From contig CAWIXH010000017.1 of NCBI GenBank assembly GCA_963839995.1, positions 400,849 to 464,848 of the forward strand: a stretch of DNA of 64,000 nt, read 5' to 3'. Made by a program: the position numbers and the translations under genes. Shown here in pieces: positions 26,097-34,647 of this stretch; within the stretch, counting starts at the first letter, position 1, and every line of letters begins with the position of its first letter. The notes under the pieces are model-generated. The model searched no databases. It was not told the origin of the DNA and saw only the letters and a list, made by a program, of their open reading frames with translations. This stretch comes from CAWIUB01 sp963839995. Lineage in GTDB: Bacteria > Actinomycetota > Actinomycetes > Mycobacteriales > Jatrophihabitantaceae.

Positions 26097-26178
26097 GCAC
26101 CCAGTACGCAGCAGCAGAAGAGCGACCGCAATTGATTCGAGGCTGCACGAATCTTGACCGCGCGTATCGTGGCCGTCG

Positions 26179-27162
26179 ATGACGCTGTTTCGGCTGCGGA
26201 CTCGCGAGGACCTGCTGGCGGTGCGCTTCGCCATCTCGCCACTGTGGGAGACGCAGGCGGCAGTGCAGGCGCTGACCGATGAGCGCGGGCGTTCCTACCA
26301 CGCGCCCTGGCTGCAGCTTGTCCGGGCGCGGGCGGCCCACCGGGAGCTCGCACCACTGCTCGCCGTGCTGCCGCGCCGCGGCTACGTGCCGGACTTCCTG
26401 AGCCCACCACCGCGGCTGGCCAGGCCAAGCCTGCGAGGCCAGCTCGCCCAGGTGCGGGCAACCGAGCCGGCACAGGTTGCCCGCGAGCTCGCGCGATGCC
26501 GCGAGTCCATCAACGACCAGGCGCCGCGCGGCCTGATCACCTCGCTGCTCGCCGACCCGGAACGCGCCCGCGACCAGCTCGCAACACGACTCCAGGAGGC
26601 CTGGACAAACCTGGTGGCACCGTTCTGGGTGCGCATCCGCACCCTGCTCGACCGCGACATCGAACACCGCGCCCGCACCCTGGCCCGGCACGGACTGCGA
26701 CGTGTCCTCGACGAACTCCACCCGAAGATCCGCTGGACGAATCGAGGCCTATCCCTCGCCGACCGCACCGGCCGCACCGTCGAGGTCGGCCAGCGCGGAT
26801 TCCTGCTCATGCCCAGCGCCTACCTCTGGCCACACGCCGCCGCGGTCATCGAAGAACCGTGGCTGCCGACAATCGTCTACCCCGCCACCAGCATCGCCGT
26901 GCTCTGGCAGCAACCCCCGGCACCGAATGGCGAGCTCGAACGGCTGCTCGGCCGCACCCGCGCCCAGGTCCTGGCCGCGCTCGACCAGCCGCTGTCAACG
27001 ACCGCACTCGCGGCGCTGACCGAGCTCAGCCCCGCCGGCGCCTCACGCCACCTGCTCGCCCTGCGCGACGCCGGACTCCTGTCCACCACCCGGCACGGGC
27101 ACGAGGTCCACTACCGCCGAACCAAGCTCGGCTCCGCACTCCTCCACGCCCGCACCGAATAG
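26179..27162 (+). CDS. ArsR-type winged-helix regulator with DUF5937
   Basis: 327 residues. LRTREDLLAVRFAISPLWET and a long helical region with ARPSLRGQLAQVRATEPAQV match DUF5937; AHAAVIEEPWLPTIVYPATS is its conserved beta segment. The C-terminal 80 residues are an ArsR winged helix: LGRTRAQVLAALDQPLSTTA, LAALTELSPAGASRHLLALR and DAGLLSTTRHGHEVHYRRT. No metal-binding Cys cluster. Likely represses a neighbouring gene, with the divergent 100-residue gene the best candidate. Confidence 0.9.
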   Translation: MTLFRLRTREDLLAVRFAISPLWETQAAVQALTDERGRSYHAPWLQLVRARAAHRELAPLLAVLPRRGYVPDFLSPPPRLARPSLRGQLAQVRATEPAQVARELARCRESINDQAPRGLITSLLADPERARDQLATRLQEAWTNLVAPFWVRIRTLLDRDIEHRARTLARHGLRRVLDELHPKIRWTNRGLSLADRTGRTVEVGQRGFLLMPSAYLWPHAAAVIEEPWLPTIVYPATSIAVLWQQPPAPNGELERLLGRTRAQVLAALDQPLSTTALAALTELSPAGASRHLLALRDAGLLSTTRHGHEVHYRRTKLGSALLHARTE

Positions 27163-27524
27163 CACGACCACACACAGCAGGCATCCCCGGCTGCAATCGA
27201 TGCAGCTCGACCCACGAGCCGGGCACGCATAACGTTCACCTCAAACACCGGCGGACACTATCCAGCCCCGCGCGGGATTCGGCGGTCGGCGCGATCACGT
27301 GATCAAGCCAGTGTGAGCCGCACACTGCCGGTGTCCACGTCGCGTAACCAACGCGAGATCACGTCTGAGGAGACCGCTGGTCAGGTCCTGCCGGGGCGTC
27401 GGCGAAGGCTTGACTTGTTGTCTGCGAACCCACCCATCGAGTGGGATTACTGCAGACTGTAGCTCCTCCCATCGGACGCGCTCCCCATGACCGTCCCCGC
27501 CAAGCACGGCACTACGGTACTGGG
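27163..27524. other. Intergenic stretch with a 12-bp palindrome
   Basis: No gene in 360 bp. GATCACGTGATC at 27293-27304 is a perfect palindrome and could be a regulator site for the MmcQ-like gene downstream or simply chance. Confidence 0.35.
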
Positions 27525-27947
27525 ATGGCGACGCTCAACGACGTAGCTCGGGTGGCCTGCGCACTGCCCGAGGTCGCCGAGGGCGAAGACAAACACGGCC
27601 ACGGTCACCGGACCTGGACCATCGGTGGCAAAGCCTTCGCGTGGGAACGCCCGTTCAGCAAGGCCGACCTGAAGCGGTTCGGCGAGCAGATCCCGCCCGA
27701 GGGACCGATCCTCGCCGTGCGCACCGCGGACCTGCACGACAAGGAAGCCGTCCTCGCCGCGAACCCCGACGCCTTTTTCACGATCCCGCACTTCGATGGG
27801 TATAGCGCCGTCCTCGTCCAACTGCGGAAGGTCAGCGCCGAAGCGCTCCGGGACGCGCTCACCGACGGCTGGCTGGTCTGCGCCCCGCGCGCCCTGGCCG
27901 ACCAGTACGCCCAGGACCATCCCACGCGGCCGAATCCGACACTCTAA
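27525..27947 (+). CDS. MmcQ/YjbR family protein (DUF419)
   Basis: 140 residues. MATLNDVARVACALPEVAEG, HRTWTIGGKAFAWERPFSKA, ILAVRTADLHDKEAVLAANP and FFTIPHFDGYSAVLVQLRKV match the YjbR fold, a double-wing DNA-binding-like domain of unknown function. The C-terminal LRDALTDGWLVCAPRALADQ is the family's final helix. Confidence 0.9.
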   Translation: MATLNDVARVACALPEVAEGEDKHGHGHRTWTIGGKAFAWERPFSKADLKRFGEQIPPEGPILAVRTADLHDKEAVLAANPDAFFTIPHFDGYSAVLVQLRKVSAEALRDALTDGWLVCAPRALADQYAQDHPTRPNPTL

Positions 27948-28094
27948 GGTGGTCGGTCTGTAGGGGTTGATCGACACCCCCTGGTCGGTCGACCATCGTC
28001 GTCTGCGGTCGAGGCCACGAGCCGCCTGATCGTGCGTTGTCAGCGGGCTGCGTAAGCCTTGGTGGTGACAACAGCAGTAGCGAAGGAGTTCGCC

Positions 28095-28541
28095 ATGGCC
28101 TCGCGGCCACCGCTGGCCAACATCATCACCCTCGGGGTGCACGACCTGGCTCTCGAGCGCGGTTTCTACCAGCAGCTGGGCTGGCCGATCGTGCTCGACT
28201 CGGACGACTTCATCGTCTTCGAACTTCGCGGTGCGTTGCTCGCGCTGTTCCCGCTCGACCAGCTCGCCCGCGACGCGCACACCCAAGCAGCGCCGAGCAG
28301 CCCCGGCATCCGAACCTCCGTGATCATCTCCGTGGAGCAGGCCGCCCAGGTGGACGAACTCGCCGCACACGCACGCGCGGCCGGCGCCACCCTCACCAAA
28401 CAACCCACCGACGCGGAGTTCTTCGAAGGCCGCGACGCCTACTTCGCCGACCCGGAAGGCAACTACTGGGAGACCGCCTGGCCAAAGGGCAGCAACCCCG
28501 TCGTGGCAGCCGCCCGCCGAGCCGCCGGCCAACCCGCCTAA
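28095..28541 (+). CDS. VOC family protein
   Basis: 148 residues. ANIITLGVHDLALERGFYQQ and LGWPIVLDSDDFIVFELRGA start the VOC fold; IRTSVIISVEQAAQVDELAA and RDAYFADPEGNYWETAWPKG end it, with the YFxDPEGN.WE motif of lyase-type VOC proteins. AAGGAG lies 8 bases before ATG 28095. Function not deducible. Confidence 0.9.
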   Translation: MASRPPLANIITLGVHDLALERGFYQQLGWPIVLDSDDFIVFELRGALLALFPLDQLARDAHTQAAPSSPGIRTSVIISVEQAAQVDELAAHARAAGATLTKQPTDAEFFEGRDAYFADPEGNYWETAWPKGSNPVVAAARRAAGQPA

Positions 28542-28616
28542 GCTGCGACATCTCCCACGCCTGCGCGCATATCACGCAGCATCGCATCGCTCAACCGCCA
28601 CAAGAGCTCACTCCCT

Positions 28617-28648
28617 ATTCGGCGCTCGCGGTGGTCCGAGTGATCACC
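28617..28648 (+). repeat. 32-bp dispersed repeat, copy 1
   Basis: Begins ATTCGGCGCTCGCGGTG and ends with ATCACC; it matches 29941-29972 at 28 of 32 positions. Both copies lie in intergenic DNA on either side of the SEC-C gene, in the same orientation. Confidence 0.55.
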
Positions 28649-28715
28649 TTGCGTGTTCGCGTTGTCCGCTGAGGTCAGGCGAGTCCTACGCTCGTGGTAG
28701 GTCATCCGGTCTTGG

Positions 28716-29666
28716 TCAGCGGCCGGGGCGCCCGCAGCACTTCTTGTACTTGACGGCGCTGCCGCACCAGCATGGCGCGTTGCGGCCCGGTGGCCAGGCG
28801 AGCAGGTTGCCGAGGCCTGCCTGCTCCGCCAGGTAGCCTCGGCGCGTCGCAGCGTCCTCGACCGAGCCACCGGTGCGCTCGGCGTAGTCGTGCAGCGCGT
28901 CGACCCGCAGGTGGACCAACACGATCTTGGACGGCCCGCGCAGTACCGTGTCACGCAACTGCGATTCCAGGCGGGCGCGGTACTGCTCGTGGCTCGTCGC
29001 CTCGTCGAGCAGGTGCGGCCAGCGCTGCTTCGCGACCGCGAAGTCTCGCTCGGGCCAGGTGAGGATCCGGATGGCTTTCGCAGCGCCGATGCGCGGGTCG
29101 GCCCACGCCTCGTCCGTCGACGGGAAGGCCGCGCCGCCCGCGAGCGACCGACGAGCCGGCGGCTCCCAGGGGCCGTCCTCCAGGTCGTCCGGTGCGTAGC
29201 CCAGACGCACGCGCAGCTCGTGGCGCTGCCACAAGACGCCGTAGGCCGGCGACATCCAGCCGAACTCGCCCCGCGCCGCAGCGCACTGCTCGTGCGTCAA
29301 TCGCGACGCCGCCATGGTGAACCAGCGCAGCGCGCCCTGCTCATCACCACGCTCGGCGAGCAGCTCGGCTGCCATCGCGTACGCGTCGTGCTCGCGCTCG
29401 CGGGAGTCCTTGATCGCGTCGAGCTCAGCCATGGCGAGATCCGCGCGGCCCGCGTCGAAGTGGATCTCGGCGAGCTGCACCCGCGCCATCGATCCGTCGA
29501 ATCCGCCCGCAGCCGTCAACGTGCGCAGCCAGCCGAGGGCGACCTCGTCGTCGCCCGCCCGGCGCAGCTCGTCCACGATCTCGAAGACGATCTCGGCCCG
29601 GTCGTCCGGGTACCTGCCCAGTTCCTCGATGAGCGCCGGGACCCGCCCGGCCGTCGTCGCCGTCAT
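28716..29666 (-). CDS. SEC-C motif protein with TPR-like helical body
   Basis: 316 residues. The C-terminus is a SEC-C zinc-binding motif, PPGRNAPCWCGSAVKYKKCC. The body is made of helical repeats: LIEELGRYPDDRAEIVFEIV, RRAGDDEVALGWLRTLTAAG and GRADLAMAELDAIKDSREREH, a TPR-like layout. SEC-C domains bind zinc and often mediate protein or nucleic-acid contacts. ATG 29666 is the first Met of the conserved part. Role unknown; flanked by two copies of a 32-bp repeat. Confidence 0.85.
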   Translation of the reverse strand: MTATTAGRVPALIEELGRYPDDRAEIVFEIVDELRRAGDDEVALGWLRTLTAAGGFDGSMARVQLAEIHFDAGRADLAMAELDAIKDSREREHDAYAMAAELLAERGDEQGALRWFTMAASRLTHEQCAAARGEFGWMSPAYGVLWQRHELRVRLGYAPDDLEDGPWEPPARRSLAGGAAFPSTDEAWADPRIGAAKAIRILTWPERDFAVAKQRWPHLLDEATSHEQYRARLESQLRDTVLRGPSKIVLVHLRVDALHDYAERTGGSVEDAATRRGYLAEQAGLGNLLAWPPGRNAPCWCGSAVKYKKCCGRPGR

Positions 29667-29940
29667 ACCGCCATGCTCGCAGCGGCGAATCCTCATCGGA
29701 GGCATCTCGCTCGGCGCGTCCTGGTACCGGACACCGACGCGGGCCATCCGTCGTCGCGCCGTCGGCCACCTGATCCGAACCAGGCGACGCGCGCACCGAA
29801 AGCTGCGAGCGACGGCATCGGCTTGGAATGGCGCGACCAGCGACCCGAAGGCTGACACATCATCGACTCGGCAGAGGCCCCCGGGCTAGGAACATGACAA
29901 CGCCACCGGCCATCCTCTGGACCGCCGAACGACGCGCTGG

Positions 29941-29972
29941 ATTCGGCGCTCGCGGTGATCCGCGCGATGACC
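29941..29972 (+). repeat. 32-bp dispersed repeat, copy 2
   Basis: Direct copy of 28617-28648 with four mismatches. No other feature is evident between 29667 and 30106. Confidence 0.55.
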
Positions 29973-30106
29973 GAGCGTGATGACGTCGACCGTGGACGTG
30001 ACGCTGGTTCTACGGTTGATCACATTTCGTAGGTGACTGGGCGGGCGCACCTGGCCGTAGCGGGTCGATGCCGAGCGGGCATCCGCTGGGCTCGGCTGAG
30101 ACCGGA

Positions 30107-30799
30107 TTACGGGTAGACGTCGCCGACCTCGAGGATGTGCCAGGTGTTTGCGCTGCGTGCGAGGCTGACGTTGACCGACCAGCCTGTCTGGGCGATGTTC
30201 GACGCGGCCTTGGGCACTGCGACCGGGCCGATGCCGCCCTCGAACCACAGCGCGCCGGGCTCGACCTTCTCGATCGCCAGGTAGTCCTCGATGTAGTCCT
30301 CATCTGCGATCTCGTCCACGTCGATGCTGGCGGCGTGGGCCTGCTCGAACAGCAACTGGGACAGCTTCTCCGCCCTGGGCAGGTCGCGGGCCGCGGCGCG
30401 GCCCCGTTCGGCGGCATCGCCGACCTCAGCGGGGTCGAGGTAGCCGCGCTCACCGAGCCAGGTGGCCAACTTTGTGGTCACCGTCCCGGCGGCGCGCAGC
30501 AACTCCTGTCCGGCGGCGACCTTGCGGATCATGAAGTAGCCCAGGAACTCGCCGAAGTTCTCGGTGATCTTGTCCGGCCCGAACAGATGCACGAAGGCGT
30601 CCTCGTCGCTGTCGAAAGCGTGCTCCCACCGTCGCCGCTCGTCCGGGTCGAGGGACTGGTACCCGTAGCCGTTGAGACAATCCCGCAACAGCCCGACCAC
30701 ATCGGTGTAGGTGCGCAACGTCCGCGCCGCCAAGCGGTGCTGCTGATTGATGAGGAACTCGCTGAGCGCACGATCGATGTTGACATCGTTCCCCACCAC
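30107..30799 (-). CDS. Conserved hypothetical protein with recombinase core-binding-like N-terminus
   Basis: About 230 residues from GTG 30799. The start, IDRALSEFLINQQHRLAART with LRTYTDVVGLLRDCLNGYGY, looks like the SAM-like core-binding helices of tyrosine recombinases, but no catalytic domain follows. The middle, AFVHLFGPDKITENFGEFLG and YFMIRKVAAGQELLRAAGTV, is strongly patterned and I believe conserved in actinobacteria and archaea. The end is beta-rich. It may bind nucleic acid; function unknown. Encoded alone. Confidence 0.7.
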   Translation of the reverse strand: MVGNDVNIDRALSEFLINQQHRLAARTLRTYTDVVGLLRDCLNGYGYQSLDPDERRRWEHAFDSDEDAFVHLFGPDKITENFGEFLGYFMIRKVAAGQELLRAAGTVTTKLATWLGERGYLDPAEVGDAAERGRAAARDLPRAEKLSQLLFEQAHAASIDVDEIADEDYIEDYLAIEKVEPGALWFEGGIGPVAVPKAASNIAQTGWSVNVSLARSANTWHILEVGDVYP

Positions 30800-31157
30800 T
30801 GCCTGCTCCCCTCGACTGCCGGCACGGCAAGACCAACCAGCACGCCGTCGCCGTGGACACTGCCGCCACGATCCTCGCGCACCAGCCGAAACGTCGACCC
30901 CCGGGGCCGCCGAGCGCCGCGGGATCATTCCGTGTGCCGCACTCTGATGGCGGCGAACTCAGCGACACGACGCCATGACGCAACGGCCCTGGATTCACAC
31001 CACACAGTCGCAGCCCGTCCGGTGCGGCTCCACGAACGGTGCTGGGTCGTCCCGACTCGCACAGATGGTTCGGGCGTAGCCGGTCGCCGGTTTCGTGCGT
31101 GCGCGGTTGAGCGCTGGCGAGGGGACCCTCGATGTCATGCGCTGAACAGCAGCGTGG
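30800..31157. other. Intergenic stretch, no gene seen
   Basis: No supported gene, repeat or RNA. It holds the promoter of the leftward gene ending at 30107 and the downstream side of the hepT gene. Confidence 0.4.
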
Positions 31158-31502
31158 TCAGCTCTCCCCCGCGCCGCCGGCGATGGCCGCAAGCCGGTCC
31201 ACAGCGGCTTCGAGCTGGGGCAGGTCGTGCTGCACCGTGCCGGCGACGATGGCGTGCGAGGTGTCGAAGTAGCGATGCGCGAGCTGGTCACGCATTCCGG
31301 CGATCTGCCGCCACGGAATGTCGGGTTCGCCGGCGAGCAGCTCGGGGTCGAGGGCCTTGACCGCCTCGCCAATCTCGATCAGCCGGACCCGCACCGCATC
31401 GAAGATCAGCCCTTGGCCGAGATCGCCGTGGGTGAGGTGCTCGCGGATGGCCACGCACGCGGCGCGGATGTCCTCCATGCCTTGCGCGTCGCGGCGGCTC
31501 AC
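31158..31502 (-). CDS. hepT: HepT-like HEPN ribonuclease toxin (DUF86)
   Basis: 114 residues. The HEPN RNase motif RX4HXY is present as RDQLAHRYF, after IEIGEAVKALDPELLAGEPD and IPWRQIAGM, the usual HepT context. HepT toxins cleave RNA and are held inactive by MntA, which AMPylates the Tyr of the motif. The GTG start at 31502 overlaps the mntA stop (GTGA), the normal antitoxin-first order with translational coupling. Confidence 0.9.
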   Translation of the reverse strand: MSRRDAQGMEDIRAACVAIREHLTHGDLGQGLIFDAVRVRLIEIGEAVKALDPELLAGEPDIPWRQIAGMRDQLAHRYFDTSHAIVAGTVQHDLPQLEAAVDRLAAIAGGAGES

Positions 31503-32026
31503 AACGGCACCATCTCGGCCAGCGCCGCCCGGCGCACCCCGGGCTTGAGGTCGGCGGCCGGGATCAACTCGACCGGGGCGTCGAGGATCTGCTCCAGCCG
31601 TTCGGCCACCCGGGCCACGCCGAAGATCCCGATGCCGCTGGGCAGGTCGACGAGCAGGTCCACGTCGCTGTCCGGGCGCTCCTCGCCGCGGGCCACGCTG
31701 CCGAACACGCCACGGATGGCGATCCCGGCGGCGTGGGCGACCCGCAGTACCTCGGCCCGGCGCGCACGCAACCGGGTTCCGATCGGGCCGGTCAGCCGGT
31801 CGAGCCGGCGCCGGCGCAGCCGCACGTCCAGGTCGAAGCCGGTGGCCTCGATCAGCGCGGCCAGCGTCGGCAGCGCCGGCTGGCGGCCGCCGGACTCGTA
31901 GATGCTGATCACGCTTTGCGTCACCCCGGCCCGGGCCGCCAGCTCGGCTTGCGACAACCCGGCCCGGGTGCGCGCCTGTCGCAACAACGCACCTGGGCTG
32001 CTTCCCGTCGACGTCGTAGCAACCAC
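31499..32026 (-). CDS. mntA: MntA-type nucleotidyltransferase antitoxin fused to an XRE helix-turn-helix
   Basis: 175 residues from GTG 32026. The N-terminal third is an XRE/Cro domain (GALLRQARTRAGLSQAELAA, GVTQSVISIYESGGRQPALP). The rest is a minimal nucleotidyltransferase: GVFGSVARGEERPDSDVDLL carries the GSX10DXD active site. MntA transfers AMP to HepT. The fused HTH suggests direct autorepression. Upstream, TTGCAG and TATTAT separated by 18 bp form a good promoter whose transcript would be nearly leaderless. Confidence 0.9.
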   Translation of the reverse strand: MVATTSTGSSPGALLRQARTRAGLSQAELAARAGVTQSVISIYESGGRQPALPTLAALIEATGFDLDVRLRRRRLDRLTGPIGTRLRARRAEVLRVAHAAGIAIRGVFGSVARGEERPDSDVDLLVDLPSGIGIFGVARVAERLEQILDAPVELIPAADLKPGVRRAALAEMVPL

Positions 32027-32093
32027 ACTCCTGATAATAGCGGATCGTATATGGCCGCTGCAACATTGACTCGATCTCCCGCCGCCCACAGCG

Positions 32094-32420
32094 TCAACCC
32101 GTCGGGTGCGCCGTCACACCCAGGATGTGCACCCGCCGAGTGCCGATCTCATCACGAAGGACACGTAGATCCGCCGAGCAGCACAGTGTCGACGTGGAAG
32201 ACATCACGCGCCAAAGCCCCGACGCCCGGCTACGCAGGAACTCCCGCCAGATGCCGCTGTCCGGTCGTGGAGGCGGGCCGAACCCAGCCGTGCACAGGAT
32301 CCGCCGGATGGTGCCCTCCCCCAGCCGGTCTCCCAGACGCCCGCGTCGGTGGCCCGGGCAGGCAATCAACGGCAGGAAACGGCCCCGTCTCGGGGAGGGG
32401 TTCCGAAACGGGGCGTTCGC
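32094..32420 (-). pseudogene. Integrase-core transposase fragment
   Basis: Leftward frame with GEGTIRRILCTAGFGPPPRP, GIWREFLRSRASGLW and RRVHILGVTAHPTG. This matches the N-terminal part of the rve-type transposases that read WREFLRAQA...DFF.VDT and ETRRVH..GVTAHP. The catalytic Asp region is damaged and the C-terminal half is absent. Dead remnant. Confidence 0.6.
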
Positions 32421-32714
32421 CGCCGCCGATCGGCGGGGCTTGCGGCACCCCCGTCGGACGCAAGACCCCGGCGGGTCGGCAGCGACAGGGCTGTAGCCTG
32501 CCACGTCAACCGACGCCGGCACCCGCGGGTGTCCGCTTCCTGCAACAGCATTTGCTGTCACTTGACGTGCCCGGCCGGGCGCGTAACGTTGCTGCCCGAG
32601 AGGTCCGCGTCGCTTCCCCCGTGACGATGACGGGCCTCTCGCCACACTCCGTCGTCCCGGCGGAAGCCGGACCTCCTACCGCCGCCACCGCTGGTCGGGC
32701 GGCTCAGCGGCAGA

Positions 32715-33025
32715 AGGTCGGTATGGTGCCGGTCGAGGTCAGCACTGACCGGGCACCGGCCTACCCGCGCGTCATCGACGAGCTGCTCCCGGCAGCCCGC
32801 CACGTCACCGACCGATACGCCAACAACACCGTGGAATCCGATCACGGCCGGCTCACAGCACGGCTGCCCAATGCGCGGACTCAACAACCACCACTCGACC
32901 AGGACCATTGCGGTCGGGCACGCCTTCGCGCAGAACCTACGCCCCGGCCACTACGACCTCGCCACCGAAAACGACATCCGAATCGGCTGGCGGCAGCGTT
33001 CGCTGAACTCGCTACCTCCCTCTGA
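32715..33025 (+). pseudogene. IS6 family transposase C-terminal remnant
   Basis: PVEVSTDRAPAYPRVIDELL and HVTDRYANNTVESDHGRLTA are the IS6 catalytic D and E regions. Near 32865 the frame changes to MRGLNNHHSTRTIAVGHAFA and QNLRPGHYDL, then back near 32980 to AAAFAELATSL. Two frameshifts and loss of the N-terminal half make it inactive. A second, shorter IS6 tail lies at 37372-37526. Confidence 0.7.
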
Positions 33026-33096
33026 CCTCGACCAGGATCTGCACCTCCGTACCCGCCGCGGCGGGTCAGTGCCGACAACGCAACAGGGCCTGCCGA

Positions 33097-33248
33097 TTGC
33101 CTGAGGAATACGCGCACGGCCACTTCGCCGGATCAGTCAACGTGCCCATCGACACCTTGCCAAGCGCGGTTAGCCGCCTGCGGCCAGGGCAGATCATCAC
33201 AACGTGCGCGCTTGGCGGGCGAGCCGCCCGCGCCGCCGAGTTGCCTCG
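33097..33248 (+). pseudogene. Rhodanese domain fragment
   Basis: PEEYAHGHFAGSVNVPIDTL and RPGQIITTCALGGRAARAAE are the second half of a rhodanese (sulfurtransferase) domain including the active-site Cys in TTCALGGRA. The N-terminal half and a proper start are missing, and the frame runs directly into transposase sequence. Confidence 0.6.
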
Positions 33249-33930
33249 GCATCAAGACAATTGTGCGCGGACACCGGCCTGGCCCGCGAGACGGTGCGCC
33301 GCTTCGCCCGTGCCTACAGCGTCGAAGATCTGCTGGCGATCACCCGCGACGGGCGCCCAAGCATTCTGGACCAGTTCAAGCAGCAGCTGCACGACCGGTG
33401 GAACGACGGGTGCCGCTCGGCCGCCCAACTGTTCACCGAGTCCACGCGATCGGCTATGCGGGCAGCTACGGCACCGTGCGCGACTACCTGCAGCCGTTCC
33501 GGCCGCTCGACGTCCCCGCGAGTCGCGGTGAGGCCGCCGAAGGTCCGCGAGGTAACCGCGTGGATGCTGCGCCATCCCGACAGCCGCAACCCCGATGAGC
33601 AGGTCAAGCTCAAACTGGTACTCGCCAACTGCCCGCACCTGGCCGCCACTGGCAAACACGTCACGACCTTCGCCGAGATGATGACCGGTCTTCACGGCGA
33701 ACAACTCGACAGATGGATCGAACAGGTCCGCGCCGACGACCTACCCCAACTGCACTCCTTCGCCGCCGGACTGCAACGCGACCATGCAGCTGTGGTCAAC
33801 GGCCTGACCCTGCCGCACAGCTCCGGCGCAGTCGAAGACAACGTCAACCGCATCAAGGATGATCAGACGACAGATGTATGGTCGCGCCGGCTTCGACCTA
33901 CTTCGCAAGCGAATCCTGCTGGCAGCCTAA
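33249..33930 (+). pseudogene. ISL3 family transposase C-terminal half, frameshifted
   Basis: LCADTGLARETVRRFARAYS, HDRWNDGCRSAAQLFTE and, in another frame, HAIGYAGSYGTVRDYLQPFR are the HTH insert of the larger ISL3 transposases. KVREVTAWMLRHPDSRNPDE, HVTTFAEMMTGLHGEQLDRW and GLTLPHSSGAVEDNVNRIK follow; the final MIRRQMYGRAGFDLLRKRIL is again in a different frame. The N-terminal zinc finger and first catalytic Asp are missing. Remnant of an element distinct from the ISL3 at 60.4 kb. Confidence 0.75.
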
Positions 33931-34017
33931 ACATGGCCACCTAGATCACGGAGATTGAGCCAGATCCAAGTCGGGTTGACATAGCCACTGGCGCGCCCGT
34001 CTTGGTGGATCCCGGTT

Positions 34018-34647
34018 CTACCCTGTGCGGCGGTAGAACGGCGTATTCCCCGCTGCGTGGTCCGTCGTGTCGACGATGTTCACGATCTCCGGCGCGACTC
34101 TGCTCAGCATCACCTCGAACCCCTGGCGCAGGGTCACCTTTGATGCCGCGCATCCCTGGCACCCGCCGCTCATGGCGATGAAGAGGTTCCCGTCCCGGAC
34201 GTCTACGATCGAGATCTGCCCGCCGTGGGCAGCGATGGAACGGTTGACTTCCCGATCCAGGAGTTCCTGAACGACTGCCCTGCTCTCGGCGTCGGTCCGC
34301 TCTCGTGTGCTTGGGTTGGCAGGAGCCTGGAGGATGGCCGGTACTCCGGTGAGCAGTTGCGTCCGGAGACCCGTTCCGATCGCCGATCTCAGTCCGGACC
34401 AAGAGGCGCCTGGCTGCTTCCCCACAGTCACCACGTTGTCGGCGATGAGCACGTAGGCAACGCCTGGAAGCGCGAACAACCGCTCGACGAGCGGCGACCC
34501 ACCGGCGCGTTCCCGGTCGTCGAAGAAGAACGGGCCGCCGGGATGCACCGTCCGGCTCACGGTGAACTTGCAGGTGTCAGGATCGACCAGCGAAGTGGCT
34601 GCCTGGATGGTGATCGTCGGATCGATGAGCAGATCAGATTCAGACAT
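34018..34647 (-). CDS. NifU-like Fe-S scaffold protein (Nfu)
   Basis: 209 residues. The N-terminal domain (ITIQAATSLVDPDTCKFTVS, GGPFFFDDRERAGGSPLVER, LFALPGVAYVLIADNVVTVG) is the Nfu_N domain; the C-terminal NifU domain has the Fe-S ligand CxxC in MSGGCQGCAASKVTLRQGF. Nfu proteins assemble and deliver 4Fe-4S clusters. The start at 34647 overlaps the Mrp-DUF971 gene end by eight bases, so both are one operon for Fe-S cluster delivery. Codon choice is less GC-extreme than in neighbouring genes. Confidence 0.9.
   Translation of the reverse strand: MSESDLLIDPTITIQAATSLVDPDTCKFTVSRTVHPGGPFFFDDRERAGGSPLVERLFALPGVAYVLIADNVVTVGKQPGASWSGLRSAIGTGLRTQLLTGVPAILQAPANPSTRERTDAESRAVVQELLDREVNRSIAAHGGQISIVDVRDGNLFIAMSGGCQGCAASKVTLRQGFEVMLSRVAPEIVNIVDTTDHAAGNTPFYRRTG

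Noticed and set aside
26496..27302. Second rightward frame of 268 codons inside the DUF5937 regulator
   Set aside because: Pro/Arg/Thr-rich out-of-frame reading of the regulator gene.
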